DNA of 64,000 bases from Aralia elata (taxonomy: Eukaryota; Streptophyta; Magnoliopsida; Apiales; Araliaceae), in NCBI GenBank assembly GCA_034770075.1, contig CM068380.1, positions 82,221,393-82,285,392 on the forward strand, in the 5' to 3' direction. Positions 37,945-49,115 of the stretch are shown one piece after another. Numbering within the stretch: the stretch's first letter is position 1; each line of letters starts with the position of its first letter. The notes below the pieces were generated by a model. The model ran no database searches and was not told the origin of the DNA. It saw only the letters and a program-made list of their open reading frames with translations. The translations under genes were made by a program, and so were the position numbers.

Positions 37945-38605
37945 TCCAAAATTGAGTAAAGTAAAATCCTAAACATATTTTTAAAGTTAAAATTTATTGT
38001 ATAACTAAATAATTAAATGACTTTTTCATAGATTTTTTTTTAGAATAACGTGTTAACATTAAAATTTCTAGGACTATAAAAAGAATTTTTGTTCCTTATT
38101 ATCTATCATTTGTAATTTAAAGAAATATTAGTTATTTAGTTTCACATATAAATATTTATTTGTCTCTATCATATGTTTTCAAATAATTTTTCTCTAAGGT
38201 AACATTATCTTTCAATGCAAGGATAATACTGATTAATAACACTTATTTTAATCAATTAGACAAAATATTTATTAATTTTCTTAATCTATATGCTCACTTT
38301 TAAAACGTTACCGATGAATAATTTATAACAAGTATATTTTTACAAGTCAACTAAGCAGCATTAATTACCAAAATTTCAAATTTGTAACATTTGACTTTAC
38401 TAAAATTGTTACTAACATTCTCTAATGATCAGATTATCATCATCTGATTACCAAAACGGAGTCTAAATTGGGAGCTATTAATGCTTTATCAAGTCATAAT
38501 TTGTGTGGGTTGGTTAAAAACTGAATCGTGGAACTAGTGACCTAATCACATTATTTTTTGAGGTAGATGGGTTAATAGTGTAAGAGTTTGTAAGTCAAAT
38601 CTTAA

Positions 38606-38649
<44 letters not shown>

Positions 38650-38980
38650 TTTTTAACGTCCCCATTCCATTTAAGAGGGATGTGAATATAAATATAATTA
38701 ATTACATAATAATTTTTGAATCTTTCAATATTAGTATACTTTAGGGGCTCACACAATAGATGAAAATACAAAATCTCACGATAAAAAAATATAAAATTCC
38801 ACAATAAAAGAGAAAAAAAAGTCACGACATAAAGAAAGTACATAATTAAAATTGAACCGGCAAAACTAATAAGTTTATTTACAGTATTTTTATTTGGTTA
38901 TGGTAAAACTATAAAACGGTGAAATTCAATAAAAACCAGTTAAAAAAACACCATCCATCTCACGGTTGAAGCTGTAAAAA

Positions 38981-39261
38981 ATGGGACACCGACGCCGTAA
39001 TTACTGGCAAAAGTTGGTTTTCAAGTCGACTTCTTCAACAAACAAACTCATCCTCACCCATTCTCTCTCTCTCTCTCTCTTCTCGATTCCCTCTCCCCAC
39101 CGTCACAGCCAGTTTGCCGGCAAAACTCACCGGAATCTGATCGGGAACTCTTCTAAACACCAAATCTTGTAAAGGGTTCATCAAATCTGTTACATTTTTC
39201 ATTTTTCCTTACAATCAATTCATTCATCAATCAAGCTTAGAAGCACTTCTGTATATACATT
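38981..39261 (+). promoter_or_regulatory. Probable first (leader) exon of the RRT1-like gene
   Basis: A CT-rich tract (39062-39080) in a plausible 5' UTR is followed by a good donor, ACATT|GTAAGTGGG, at 39262. The coding exon starts 366 bp later, so the gene probably has a leader intron. An upstream frame of 63 codons (38981-39172) would be a uORF if transcription starts before it. The exact acceptor is uncertain (39509 or 39577). Confidence 0.45.
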
Positions 39262-39627
39262 GTAAGTGGGTGTTTATGATATTGAACTTTTACTTAGCGT
39301 TTTATTTACATTTGCAAAGTGTAGTGCCATTATATTTTTGTGGGCTTCGAGGCGCGATTTGCATAAAATGGTTTAAGTTTATAGATTCGTCTTGTTTTCC
39401 GTAAAGATAATAGTAATTAATTTGGATCAGGCGAGTAGTCTAGTCTGGAGTTTCTTTTTATATTAAACAAATATATTAACATTTTGTTTGTTATTTATGA
39501 TTTGTAGATAGGTATCTTTTGCACTCAATTCAGCATTAAAAACAGTAGCAGATTCAGAGGCTTTTGATCATTTTAGAGGTTTATGTTGTCAATGTGAATT
39601 TGCAAGAAGCAAAGTGATGGTATCACA

Positions 39628-42539
39628 ATGTGTAAGTTAGATGAGAAGTGGGAGAGTACGGAAGAGCGAGAGAAACAGTGGAAGATTGGTATGAAGTTTG
39701 AGGGTGAAATTAAAGAGGAAAGACAGAATTTGATGGTTTCTCATGCTCGAATGTTGCTGTGGATTGTCCGGGGAATGACAACGGTGTTGCTTTGGACTTT
39801 CGTTATTCGGTTATTGGCTATGGGTGAGATTTGGGGTCCAAGGTTGTTGAAGAGTTGGCCTTCATGTTTTACTCCTCCAAACATGTCTCCTGAGGTTAAC
39901 ATGTCTTATGTTCATCCCAAAGTTTTTCACCCTCCCAAGAGTGAGTAATATGCTTATTTCTGGATTTTACTTGTTCAATTTAGGGCTATCATTTTCATTC
40001 TTAACTTGTTAGAATCTAAATACTGCAAGCGTTACATTTTCAAAATTAATTGGAACGTAGTCCAGAGCTTTATCAGTTCAATCTTGCAGTCTTTTCAAAT
40101 TGTTTGTCATGTTCAACCACTTTGGGTGATTTCCCTATTTGCCAATTGAGGCAATTTTCTTGTGAAATGCTAACTTTTGTATATTTTGATAATTTTGTTT
40201 TTGATGCTGCCATTTGGTGTGTATAATGATAAATGTTTTTGCTTTTCAGTAAGCCCACTTGAAATTTTGTTGTTGATGTCTACTCCCATTTCCTTTGCAC
40301 TTCTGAATTTTGTAGCTATTGGTTTCAGGGGTTTATAAGAACAATGGTTATCTTATGGTTTCTTGCAACGGAGGACTCAATCAAATGCGAGCAGCAGTGA
40401 GTTACTGGCTTCTTTTATCACGATTAATACTGTCATGAATTTTGCTTCTGCAATTAGTGTCCATATGAAATTTTGTTGATGTGACTATTTGCTCTGCAGA
40501 TTTGTGATATGGTTGCTATTGCAAGATATCTGAATGTCACTCTTATTGTGCCGGAACTGGACAAAACTTCATTTTGGGCAGATCCAAGGTGGGTTCAGTA
40601 GTTTTGTTCCATTAAGTGGATGTAGTTGTAATCGTATATCATCTTGAGTGCCATAGATTCTGTGTGGCTACTCTCTTCATATTTACTAAGATTGTCTATC
40701 GATGTGGCAGTGAGTTTAAGGACATATTTGATGTTGATCATTTCATAACATCCTTGAGGGATGAGGTCCGGATTTTGAAAGAGCTTCCACCACGACTTAA
40801 GAGAAGAGTTGAGCTTGGACTGTTCTACTCGTTGCCGCCTGTTAGTTGGTCTGACATTTCCTACTATCATCATCAGGTTGGTTTGCTATACGATGCTAAC
40901 AGTGGCATTTTCTATTCTTCACGTCTAGCACTTGCAAACTGTAATCAACTACTGATCTAAATTTTTGTAAACAGATTCTTCCGTTACTTCAAAAGTATAA
41001 AGTTGTGCATTTAAATAGAACCGATGCTCGACTTGCTAATAATGGGTTACCACTAGAAATTCAGAAGTTGCGTTGCAGAGTTAATTTTAATGTTCTGAAA
41101 TTCACTTCTCAAATAGAGGAACTGGGTAGAAAGGTTGTCAGCATCTTGAGGCAAAATGGCCCTTTTGTAGTCCTCCATCTCAGATATGAGATGGATATGT
41201 TGGCTTTCTCTGGCTGTAGTCATGGCTGCAACAATGAAGAGGTGGAAGAACTAACAAGAATGAGGTAATGTTTGTTTGTTACTTGAGAGAATAAGTAGTT
41301 AGACCATTTTTTTCTTTATGAAGTTCTCTTCTTGACATGATTGAAGTGTGCTTCACCAGATATGCTTACCCCTGGTGGAAGGAAAAAATTATAGATTCGG
41401 ACTTCAAAAGGAAAGAAGGTTTGTGTCCTTTAACCCCTGAAGAAACTGCCCTAATATTAACTGCATTGGGCATTGATCGTGATGTTCAAATCTATATTGC
41501 TGCTGGAGAAATTTATGGTGGAGGCCGGAGAATGGCATCCTTGGCAGCTGCATTTCCAAATTTGGTCAGTGATTGGAAGGAGATGTGATTTTTTCACAAT
41601 GTACTTTCAAAATTTTAATATTTATTAACAAAGAATCTACAGGAATTTTATAACAATCTGCTTTAATGCTGTGAACAGGTCAGAAAGGAGAAACTGCTGG
41701 AGCCTTCAGACTTGAGGTATTTCCAGAATCACTCATCCCAAATGGCAGCACTAGACTATCTCGTATCCTTGGAGAGTGACATATTTGTACCTACATATGA
41801 TGGAAACATGGCTAAAGTTGTTGAAGGTCATCGCAGGTATTATATTGCTAACTCATTCGATTTATATCTGTGAGCTAATAGTTTTAGCTACACTTATCTT
41901 GATCCTGTCTTCCCTTCATTTGTTTGCATAAAAGAGAGAAAAGGCATTTAAGTTGAAGCTTTAGCACAATTCCTGCTACCATGCCTTTTCGTAACTTGAA
42001 TTGGAGGATTCAAATCAACTGCTTTTGTGATTATTGTGGCTCTCAGCATTTAGATTTTTTCTATGGCCTTTCTTTTGGCTGCTGCTAATATGTTTTCATA
42101 TAAATTAGTTTAGTCACTGGTGAAATATTGTTCTAGTTAACTTGAGGATGGACAAAAGTTATCAAAGATGTAATTTTAGTAGTGAAAATCTGGGAATGCA
42201 ACTGTTATTTTTAGAATTTGATACATTTTCTCTTTTCCCATTTAGAGCATAGTTCCCTTTCAAATTGATCACTCATATCTTTTTATTTCCAGATATTTAG
42301 GATTCAAGAAGACTATCTCATTGGACAGAAGGCTTCTAGTTGATTTGATAGATCATTATCGAACTGGGTCATTAAGTTGGGATGAGTTTGCTTCCACAGT
42401 GAATGAAGCTCATGCAGATCGAATGGGGAGCGCAAGACAGCGCGTAGTTATCCCGGACAGGCCAAAGGAAGAAGACTATTTCTATGCCAATCCACACGAG
42501 TGTTTGCAACCTTTGGTTGAACCATTCAGAATTACATGA
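39628..42539 (+). CDS. RRT1: RG-I rhamnosyltransferase-like GT106 (O-fucosyltransferase family) protein
   Basis: Eight exons: 39628-39940, 40329-40396, 40500-40588, 40711-40876, 40975-41264, 41360-41564, 41679-41836, 42293-42539. They join with GT-AG junctions to 511 aa plus stop, the usual size. The protein is a type II Golgi-type enzyme: a short cytosolic N-terminus, one membrane helix at about residues 42-66, then the GT-B O-FucT/GT106 fold. Conserved blocks include GYLMVSCNGGLNQMRAA (substrate loop), LNRTDARLANNG, VLHLRYEMDMLAFSGC (the HxR motif), IYIAAGEIYGG and the tail PKEEDYFYANPHECL. By similarity to Arabidopsis RRT1/RRT2 (At5g15740, At3g02250, recalled) it should add rhamnose to the rhamnogalacturonan I backbone of pectin. 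Substrate is inferred from the family. No defect was seen. Confidence 0.92.
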
Positions 42540-43297
42540 TTTTCTCTCGTGTCAATAGATGGCGATTAGTTTTGATTATACACTGCTCGTGTATGTATAT
42601 CTTACAGCGAGCACTTTGGTCTTTTACACGCAGGCTTAGAAGTGGATAATTGCATAAACTTCCATCTGCCGAGTTTGAGCTGGGTGAGCACTTGGGGCCT
42701 ATCCCCTCGAGTTATTTTGAAGCACGTTGACTATAATTATATATGATGATTCGTGATAGTTCTCAATAATCAGGTTAAAGCACATAGAAAAGAAAAAACC
42801 CTTCATTCCAGGGTAATATAAGTTCAGTTGCAATGTAATCCAAGGGACGGAAATAGCAACTCTTGTTAAATTGAGGTTTTTGGAATTTCATACCCTTGTT
42901 ATTTTAGCCGGTTTTATTTGGCAGTTCTTTTAGTAGTGGTTTTATTTAATTTTTTTTTTGGGAGTGGTTTTCGCTACCACCTGATTCTCGTTTAGTAGTT
43001 TAGAAACATGTATTTGTTCTCATCACTCAGCTGTCTTTACTTCGGTTCACGTTATTTGTGGTATGTATAAAGAGCCTTTTTCATCATCAAAATGCCACAT
43101 TCCAGACTGTACATATCATCTGGCAGCATAAATTCACATTATATATGCCGTGTCATTCTGAAGTAGTTGGGAACCACACATTCCCTTTCTCGTCATTTAG
43201 TTTGTCTTCACATCACCGTCTGGTATCTTATTTTGGGATATACCAAGTATATCCACAAGAGTCTTTTTCGTTGAATTATAATCGTGAAATACAGTAA

Positions 43298-43636
43298 GAC
43301 TATGTTTATTTACAAAAAATATGCTTGATAGTGAACTATTTGTCTTATTTTAATACTACTTCGGACTATTTAATTGTTTGACGAGAGACTATTAGTCCCT
43401 TAATGTGAGACTATTAGTCTCATAAAACCATTTGATAGTTTAAAATGTGGGGACTATTAATCTCACATTCATCATGGAATTATATAATTTCTTATAAATA
43501 GCCTTAGCTAGGAATGACAAAAAAAATAGTCCATAAGACTATTAATTCTCTGTCACGAGATAAAATAGTCTGAAATAGTGTTAAATTAAAATAAATAATT
43601 TAATTTCAAATATATTTTTTACAAATAAGCATAGCC
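43298..43636. mobile_element. Tourist/PIF-Harbinger-like MITE
   Basis: The terminal inverted repeats GACTATGTTTATTTACAAAA and (reverse complement) GGCTATGCTTATTTGTAAAA are flanked by TAA on both sides (43295-43297, 43637-43639). The element is 339 bp and non-coding. The TIRs resemble those of the insertion at 58210. Confidence 0.78.
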
Positions 43637-44351
43637 TAAGTATTAAGATTAGATAAGATTATAAGTGTCGTTGATCATATAACATTTCGCACCTGTATCA
43701 TTTCATCCAAAATTGAAAATACACGGGTAGAATTATATCATTCTAAACAATCATCAAAACATATACTTTATAGAGAAACCGGAAGTTGTGCTATTCCTCA
43801 AAATAAAAATTTCAAGCAATCCTTATATTTACGACCTTTAACACTTAACAATGTTCAATAATGTCTGATCTCTCTCTCTCTATATATATGTGTGTGTGTG
43901 AGAGAGAGAGAGAGGAAACAGGAAATGATATATCCTTAAAATGAAAGTTTTCTAGTAGTCCTACAAATTGGTTATACTTCCCACTCTAATTGTCGAATTA
44001 ACATTTCATTTATATATTTATATATATAGACAAAAGTACATATCTGCACATGTATGCATATATCATTATCATTATAACAGTTATATAGCAATTAAAAGCC
44101 ACAAATTAAGAGGTCGCAACCCAAGAAGGCTTTTATATTTCCTTGTGTGATCCAAGAAGGCAACCTTTACCACGCGCCAGACTTGGCTTGATTAATTACA
44201 TGGCAGAATCATCAGTACTATATATGTGGACATGCTCATTGCCAGGAGTCAGCTACTTCAATTCCCTTGTCAACGTTTAAATAAAATAAGAAACACAGAA
44301 TGCTTACGTACGTACGTACATTATACTACTGAACACGACTCTAGTACCAGT

Positions 44352-44353
44352 AG

Positions 44354-44397
<44 letters not shown>
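44352..44397. repeat. (TG)n(TA)n microsatellite
   Basis: About 17 TG units are followed by TATATATA. Confidence 0.9.
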
Positions 44398-45481
44398 CCT
44401 TAATTAGGCTTAGTTGGCAGGACTCGACTATAGTAGTAATGATCGATGATGGTTACACAAGAACTCTACCCCATGCACAAAATCTGATAATGAAAACTTC
44501 ACCTCGAGACGACCGACTTACCAGGTATCAATCAAAGGAGCATACTGTAATTTAGATAATATTTTGAGTTGACATATATTAAAATTTTGCTCCATATATA
44601 ACAAGCCTTGCTTGACAAATTAATTGCCTACTTAATTATATTTAGAATACTTGGTGCAACTTATAAACAAGAGATATCAACTGGATATACATACAAATAA
44701 TATCTAGTACATCAGAGTATATTACTTATGCGAAATGTATATTTTTTTGCATCACATGACAGACAGCAGCTCCGCACTAATTAAGTCACAACAGATAGAA
44801 ATAATTACCCTCCAATACTACAACTTTTTAAAACTTTTAAGTGCAGATGCTCACAGCTCAGTACCCTTGGGAGTAGAGCAGGCTGAGGCAGGCATTTGAG
44901 ATAGCTCCTCCGTCTTCAATTTTCAGCTGGGAGCAGCACATTTAGCTGTGCATGGTCTAGCATGCATGCCAAAGTGGGGATCGTGACGTACTCCGAAGCC
45001 TAGTGCTCAGCATGATCAGAAAAAGATCCCTGAGGAGTTGGGTTCATTACCGATCGATCGAGTCAGAACAGTGGAAAACCTACAACCATGAAAATGTTGT
45101 TACAACCACAAAATCATTATTAAAGAAAGAGAATGCATGTGAATAATTGATTATTATTCCCAATCCTAACTAATACCACGTCAAATGCACTTATAAAAAC
45201 TAGGGAATTAATTATATAAAACCTTCATTTTTCACTCTTTCTAAAAGGAATTAAGTAAAAGATAGAAAGAATCAGCAAAACTTTCAACTTCAGATAGGCA
45301 ACAAGCAAAAAAAGAAAGAAAAGAAGGTGGAGTTTGCACATGCAACTGTACAACTGAGCATAAGTTAACATCAAGCGCATAAACCCAGAGTCGCGAATTT
45401 CTTCACAGTAACAAGAAGTTTTCTGGTAAACTATACAAACTTTTATATCTAGAGACCTTCAAAACTTGAGCTAGATTCAAA

Positions 45482-45486
<5 letters not shown>

Positions 45487-45516
<30 letters not shown>

Positions 45517-45527
45517 GAGAGAGAGAT
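45487..45527. repeat. (GA)n microsatellite
   Basis: GA repeats are interrupted once by GAAC. On the minus strand this reads as a CT-rich tract such as plant 5' leaders often have. Confidence 0.9.
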
Positions 45528-46006
45528 GATGAGAAGTGCAAACATCAACAAGACGATGGAAAGACATATATATCAAAAATTCATTTGTCACACCTGGCTA
45601 CCAACAAGCATACATCTATATATTTACACGAAGTAGGTGAGTAAAAGAGAATGCGAAAACCCTACAGAGCCAGATTTTGATGTTTAGTTTGAAAGGTAAT
45701 GTAGCTGGACCTGGACCTGAGTGTATCCCAAAGGTTTTTGAAATAGAATGAAGAGGCTGAAGTGCAAACAAGCATATAGAAAATTGTGATGCATCTAACA
45801 TGAATTTGGGACCTTTCACACAAGTATCAGTATCCATCAATGAGAAACACCTGCAAATACTAAAAGCACATCTCTTGAATACTGCAGAGTAAAACTCCAA
45901 AATGTAACAATTATTACCAAAATGATCGATTCGTTAAAATTATAAAATTATTGTTACAATATCTCTTAGTGCCTTGTTATATATATGGTGGTTGATAAGA
46001 AAATGG

Positions 46007-46142
46007 TATATATTACGAAAGTTTATGTTGACTTTTTAATTATCAGTTACATGCATAAAAATTAGTAAATGTGTAATACGCGGGGTTTTCTTATAATTAT
46101 ATCCAATGCAATTCTAATTCAACACAAATTTGTGTTGTACAA
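46007..46142. mobile_element. Diverged MITE related to the copy at 54128
   Basis: It shares TATATT(A/G)CGAA(A/T)GTTTATGT(T/C)GA, TTTTTTAATT(A/G)TCAGTTA and 'ATGTGTAATA' with 54128-54302, in the same order, and ends in a related inverted terminal block. Boundaries are approximate. Confidence 0.45.
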
Positions 46143-47340
46143 CTCTTTTTTATATTCTCAAAAGATATACTAAAAATGGAAATTCTTGGAGTTCCATTGG
46201 GGCTATGTTCAAAATTTGAAACTCGAGGAAAAGCAAATGGAAAAGGGGAAAAAAAGAAAAAAGAAAAGAAGAAAAAGTTTAAATACCACATAAATTTGAC
46301 CGGAGCTAATACACTACATTTTAATATAAATACTCCATATGAAAAGATGAATTCTAATTTTATGTGTTACTTTTTGAGTGTGACTACTTATAATGACAAG
46401 TTTATGTAGATATTAATTACAAACATATCGGAATACATGAGGTAAAAAGAAATTAAGAAGGTACACAGACATTACTATTCTATTTTATCGCTTAAAGTTA
46501 TGGGTTAATCGCAATACAAATTAAACGTGAAAATTAATCAATATGTAAATTATTTTTCTTTTTTTTCCCCCCTGAATATTAAGATTTGTACACGAAACAT
46601 TTAAACATAATTTTTTGAATAACCTTTTAGTATGAATTTTTAAAATTTCTAATTGTGTTCCTTGCAAATTTTAATTTTTAAAAATACAAAAAATTTACAA
46701 ACAGAAGAATGATATTTTTAAAAATAAATAATTATATCTGATCATATTTTTTATTAAGAAAGTTGTTAAATTTATTTTTTTATTTTCCTTTTTTTGTTCT
46801 CCTCTTAATTATATTTGAAATTACTAACACAAGTAAAAAAAAATGTTTTAGGGAAGGATCGATGATAACTGTTTGGTTGGATCCCTCTGCCCAGAAATAA
46901 ATAACTCCATATGCTTTTAGAAATTAGGCAACTACTTCTACGGTCTCAATTAACTCTGACCTAAACCAAACATGTCCTTACTTTTATTTTTGGAGCCCGT
47001 AATTATATGGCATTTAATAGTCTTTAACTATATGGTGTACTCTTATTTGTAAGGGCGTCGAGCTGAGTATTGAATTATTCAAATTTAATTCATAAAATTT
47101 ATTTAGTATAAAATGAAATTCGATTGAGACTCGTTTAGTTATCGAGTTGAGTACGATCTTGAATCGAATCCGACCAGTTTAAACTTTTTGAATGAATATG
47201 ATTCGAATATCAATAAAAAATTATAATTTAAAAATATTTGAATAATTTATCGAACAGTAAAATTTATTCAAATTATTAATATTTCGAATCCAGTTTAAAT
47301 TCAACTTTTAATTATACGAGTATCAATCTAATCTGAATTA

Positions 47341-49115
47341 TTTGGTTCATTTTGAGAGCATTGCTTATTTGGTTGATCCGTCGAAAAGATCAACAAAAAG
47401 AGAACATAAATACCCTGTTTAAAGGCGGATACATCCACGTCCCACAATTCTGTCATTATTCAGACAATTCGGCCAATTGGGCATGCTTTAATTATTTTTA
47501 TTTACCAAGTTCTCTTATTGAGAGTTCAATGATCAATTCTACCAAAACCGGGTCTTTTTTAATTCCTTTCCAACAATGCCCTCCCCTCTCTCTGCCGTTT
47601 TGCATTAGCTGTAGACTTGAGACTTCTTTCCATTACAGGCTGCACACCCAAAATTGTTCACAAATTCTGACTTCTCAGTTTAAAAGGTATGGGATGGATC
47701 ATGGGTATTTGCTAGTTTTGAAACATTGATCAATTGTGTTCTTGTGGTTTTTTTCTTTCTGGGTTCTACACTTTTCATTGTTGTTTTGGTTGGTTTTCCT
47801 TTGCGGCCTTGCGGGTTTGGTGTTTCTTTTTGGTTGGTTTTTCTTTGCGGGTTTGGTGTTTCTTTTTGAGTTTTATAGAACCAGATTCAATTTTTTGTGA
47901 TGGAGGGATGATCAATAATTAAGCTTCATTAATGGTGCTTTGCTGGTCCTGATATTTTTCTTTCCTGTAATTGCTGGCTTTTGTTGACTTTGGTGTTTTG
48001 TACTATTTAGTGTTTCTGGTTTTATGACAGATTTCAATTTGGATTTTTAAGCATGTTCTTTTGATCCTATCTGGCTATTAGTAAACGAGTGTCATCAAAT
48101 ATTTTGGGTGCTTGCTGTGCTTAGTGGCATAACTTAATTAGTCCTGCCACTTATGCTTACTGTGGTTTTTTACACCCTTTTATGCGTTTTCTTTCATTGG
48201 CGTTTTTCCTTTCGTTTCCTCATCATCTCACAAACAGGGGGCAAAGGACAATGTTAGTTTTTTTTTTTTTTTTTATTTATAAAGTTTGATGATAAAGGAG
48301 TTACACGGATTTACTGGTTTATGAAATTTTGATATGAATTACTCAAAATTATAGTGATTGTTTCATATGCTGTTCAAAGTTATTAGCATTTTCTGCTATA
48401 TGCATGAATAATGAATGTTACACTAAAAGGAACAGAGTTAAATTGAGAATACAAAATTAGAGGACTTATTCGACATGACTGCTTCTTCAATTGACGTTCA
48501 TTATGTATAGTTCCAAGGCATCCCCTGTAGCTAGATCTGATTGATCCAAGCAAACTCACATTGCTTGTTGTGGAAAAATATGGAGTTGTCTGGATATAAT
48601 TAAAATCTGATGAATATGGAAGAGTAAATTTTCTCGAAACAATACAAAGTAATTTGAATTTGTAAAATTAGCTATGGAGGGTTCTTGCAGTTACATTCGA
48701 CTATTGGAGTCAATAATCTCCATTCATCCTCAGCTTCAGTTCGTGCGAGTCATGTTCATTGTTTCATCAAATACACTGGAATAGGCAGGCTATTCAATAT
48801 TCTAATTTGAACAAGGTCATAGTTTTAATACTTTGCAAAGTCTATGTTCTTCTTGGGTTCACCCACACATTGTTTACTAAGTGAGTTGTTGGGTGTGATA
48901 TTACGTGCACCCGGTGGTTTATACAGGGCACACCCTCAGGGTAGTGGTTGCGCGTTCTACAGTCATCAAAAAAAAAAAATAAAATTCTGATTTGAGTTTT
49001 CATATCTTCATCATATCTCTTCAGACCGCTTATTCACTATTATTTATTTTTATAGGGAGCCTGCAGCCTCGGTGCAAGATGTTCTCATTGCTTGAATCTG
49101 AGAAAAAACCTAAGA
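47341..49115 (+). other. Probable leader exon(s) and leader intron of the CRLK-like gene
   Basis: A pyrimidine-rich stretch ending AGTTTAAAAG|GTATGG (47686) is a plausible leader exon. The next exon begins after TTTTATAG at 49055, 60 bp before the start codon. This is inferred from splice-like motifs only. No coding gene is seen between them. Confidence 0.35.

Larger units (their letters stand above)
29779..38950. other. Gene-free, repeat-rich interval between IMP3 and RRT1-like gene
   Basis: About 9 kb of AT-rich DNA with no intact gene. It contains the foldback at 30448, the long-TIR element at 32199, a Stowaway-like MITE at 35138, a palindrome at 36213, a diverged tandem duplication at 37447 and AT microsatellites (38612-38644 and others). 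The remaining stretches (31.4-32.1, 34.0-35.1, 35.4-36.2, 36.5-37.4 and 38.0-38.9 kb) show nothing recognisable. Confidence 0.75.
42540..47340. other. Intergenic region between RRT1-like and CRLK-like genes
   Basis: The first several hundred bases are probably RRT1-like 3' UTR. The rest holds a Tourist-like MITE (43298), several microsatellites (43868-43914, 44352-44397, 45487-45527) and a TIR-bearing repeat (46007). A minus-strand stretch near 44.84-45.56 kb resembles an untranslated transcript (see findings). No protein-coding gene is supported. Confidence 0.65.

Noticed and set aside
44960..45060. A microRNA-399 target-mimic (IPS1-like) motif in GATCCCCACTTTGGCATG
   Set aside because: Only part of the conserved mimic motif resembles it; the central mismatch loop and the GGGCAA start are absent.
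45616..45900. 94-codon minus-strand frame
   Set aside because: No recognisable domain or supporting splice context; it could be chance in AT-rich DNA.
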